A stretch of DNA of 64,000 nt from Blepharisma stoltei (Eukaryota > Ciliophora > Heterotrichea > Heterotrichida > Blepharismidae). Shown in pieces: positions 62,714-64,000 of the stretch; the stretch's first letter is position 1, and the number at the start of each line of letters is the position of its first letter. The notes under the pieces were generated by a model. That model was not told the DNA's origin and did no database searches. It was given only the letters and a program-made list of their open reading frames with translations. The DNA lies in the NCBI GenBank assembly GCA_914767885.1, contig CAJZBQ010000003.1, forward strand, positions 186,001 to 250,000, given 5' to 3'. A program made the translations under genes and the position numbers.

Positions 62714-63337
62714 ATGATCCATCCAGATCAAGCAAGATCAATTCTTGATGCTCTTAATATTTCAAAATCAAAACTTTCACCTCAAGGTCAAAAAAACCTC
62801 GAAGAGCTTGCAAAAATTGCATATTGCTTACAAATAAACCCAGCATGCTTAGAATTGCCATCAGCAGTCGCTGAAGCTTTGATCACAAACTCCCAAGCAA
62901 CTTCTCAAATCAACTCAGATATCGAAATTTTATTAAATGTCCAACAAAGCTTGAAAAAATCATTTTTGCTTTTAAATAAATTGAAAAAAATCAAATCTGA
63001 GTTACTAGAATCTACATCTTATTTAAGTAACAATATATCATCCCGCCTAATCCCACAAAAAAAAGAACTCCAAGCAAGATTGCAAACTTTAACTCCAAAA
63101 TGAGAAATTGATGAAGAACTAAGGCATGAGTCCCTCCTAGATCTCTCAGAAAAATGCCAAGAAACATCTCGTCAAGCTGCATCTCTCCAAATAAGGGTAG
63201 AAATGTTTAACGATATCCCACCTGTATTCACTATTTAGAACATACAACTAGCCCAACAGAAGCTTCAAGAAGCCAAACAAGAGCTTGCAAGAATAGACTC
63301 AGAATGGACACAAAAAGTCAATGAAATGCTCCAATAA
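62714..63337 (+). CDS. Small coiled-coil protein, unknown family
   Basis: 202 residues: MIHPDQARSILDALNISKSK, a helical body (LLNVQQSLKKSFLLLNKLKK, RLIPQKKELQARLQTL), TGA=Trp in TPKWEIDEE, then after the intron NIQLAQQKLQEAKQELARID. The size and helical plan would suit an augmin or kinetochore subunit, but I cannot name one. The 15-nt intron at 63224-63238 removes an in-frame TAG. It ends only 15 bp before the B9-domain gene on the same strand. Confidence 0.75.
63224..63238 (+). other. 15-nt intron
   Basis: GTATTCACTATTTAG, A at position 10; removal joins FNDIPP to NIQLAQQKL. Confidence 0.88.
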
Positions 63338-63352
63338 CTAAATAAATTTAAA

Positions 63353-64000
63353 ATGGACTTAATTTTTGGAAATAGGAGAGCGGCACAGCAAAGAGAAGAA
63401 GAACGAAACAGGCCGACAGATATAATTTATGGGCATCAAGATTACGGATATGAAGGACAAGACTTGCCTCAAGGCTATTTGTACCCTGATGATGAAAATT
63501 ATACAAGAAAAGGCAAATTAATTGTTCCAGCCCAACCTTTAGGTCCTGAACTTCCTCCTATCTCACAAGAAAACTATGACCCTGAAGCAGAGCTAGCTTC
63601 ATTTTTATATACAGGTGTTGCAGGACAGATAGAAAGCGGACAAATACATAGAACTGACTTGCTTAAAATCAAATATACATTTGTTGCGGGGTCAGAATGA
63701 GAATTAATTTATGGCGATGGCAAAGGTGAGTCCCAATATGCTAGAAAAACCACAGGAATAGGCGAAACTACCTGAAATTTATCCTTTGATGTAGGCTATA
63801 GATCACTTTCTCCTGCTGGCTGGCCACAACTTGTGATAGAACTATTAGGGCCTAGCTATTCTGGCGGAGAAACACTCAAAGGATATGGGTGCATCCATAT
63901 CCCTACATCTCCTGGCCGCTATGAAAGGTTCGCAAGAATTTTTTGCCCAGTCAGAGAAACCTGGTGAACTTGGCTAAAAGGTAAACTTTTTGGCCCAGAC
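63353..64000 (+). CDS. B9D1: B9-domain transition-zone protein (B9D1/MKSR1-like), partial
   Basis: B9D1 is part of the Meckel-syndrome (MKS/B9) module that gates the ciliary transition zone. After a polar N-terminus (MDLIFGNRRAAQQREEERN), the B9 domain runs from about residue 85: GVAGQIESGQIHRTDLLKIK, YTFVAGSEWELIYGDGKGES, TTWNLSFDVGYRSLSPAGWP, LVIELLGPSYSG, LKGYGCIHIPTSPGRYERFA. These match B9D1 (NPYGWPQIVLSVYGPD, GYGAVHVPFSPGRH) better than B9D2. Several Trp are TGA. The gene is cut by the window end at KGKLFGPD. Confidence 0.9.

Overview
This is protist nuclear DNA, almost certainly from a ciliate of the Blepharisma type. UGA encodes tryptophan: in-frame TGA falls on family-conserved Trp positions in many genes (for example DEWSP of the E2 enzyme at 3212), while every gene ends in TAA or TAG. 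Eight genes carry introns of exactly 15 nt, all GT...AG with an A at intron position 10. UGA=Trp plus 15-nt introns is a combination I know only from Blepharisma; this is an inference, not a database match.

The window looks like germline (micronuclear, unprocessed) rather than somatic sequence. More than twenty genes are split by non-intronic insertions, and removing each insertion restores a conserved protein in frame. Four classes occur. (1) Short AT-rich TA-bounded internal eliminated sequences (IESs) of about 28-223 bp. (2) MITE-like elements of about 200-470 bp with CTCCC...GGGAG ends and TTA/TAA target duplications. (3) Larger TIR or palindromic elements (600 bp and 2.1 kb). (4) GC-rich 0.4-1.0 kb inserts with 10-18 bp target duplications, which look like retroposons. 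Some are nested. All CDS spans below run from start codon to stop codon and include the insertions. I tested each reconstruction by total length modulo three.

Layout: 1-2439 a secreted protein and glutaryl-CoA dehydrogenase; 3212-8385 ubiquitin E2, ribosomal protein S6, kaptin and AP-4 mu; 8661-11517 a B-box/kelch protein; 12381-18525 a very large protein (gene A) with four insertions; 18722-20702 an ankyrin protein and a chromodomain protein; 21181-30160 a tandem dynamin-related GTPase array (three genes and one pseudogene); 30504 PKA regulatory subunit; 31823-37886 gene B, a paralog of gene A; 38051-39189 two small genes; 39267-42819 a kelch/Cys-rich membrane protein; 42872-45734 YOD1-like OTU protease, WD40 and ankyrin proteins; 45944 a large protein; 47838-51648 RNA polymerase I second subunit; 52048-58481 small proteins, a CCDC42-like ciliary protein and a TBC RabGAP; 58613-64000 a HEAT/GOLD-like protein, a BET bromodomain protein, a coiled-coil protein and a B9D1-like transition-zone protein cut by the window end.

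Genes are densely packed, with tail-to-tail gaps as small as 7 bp, and show no operon-like functional clustering apart from the dynamin array. I saw no tRNA, rRNA, CRISPR or telomeric repeat.
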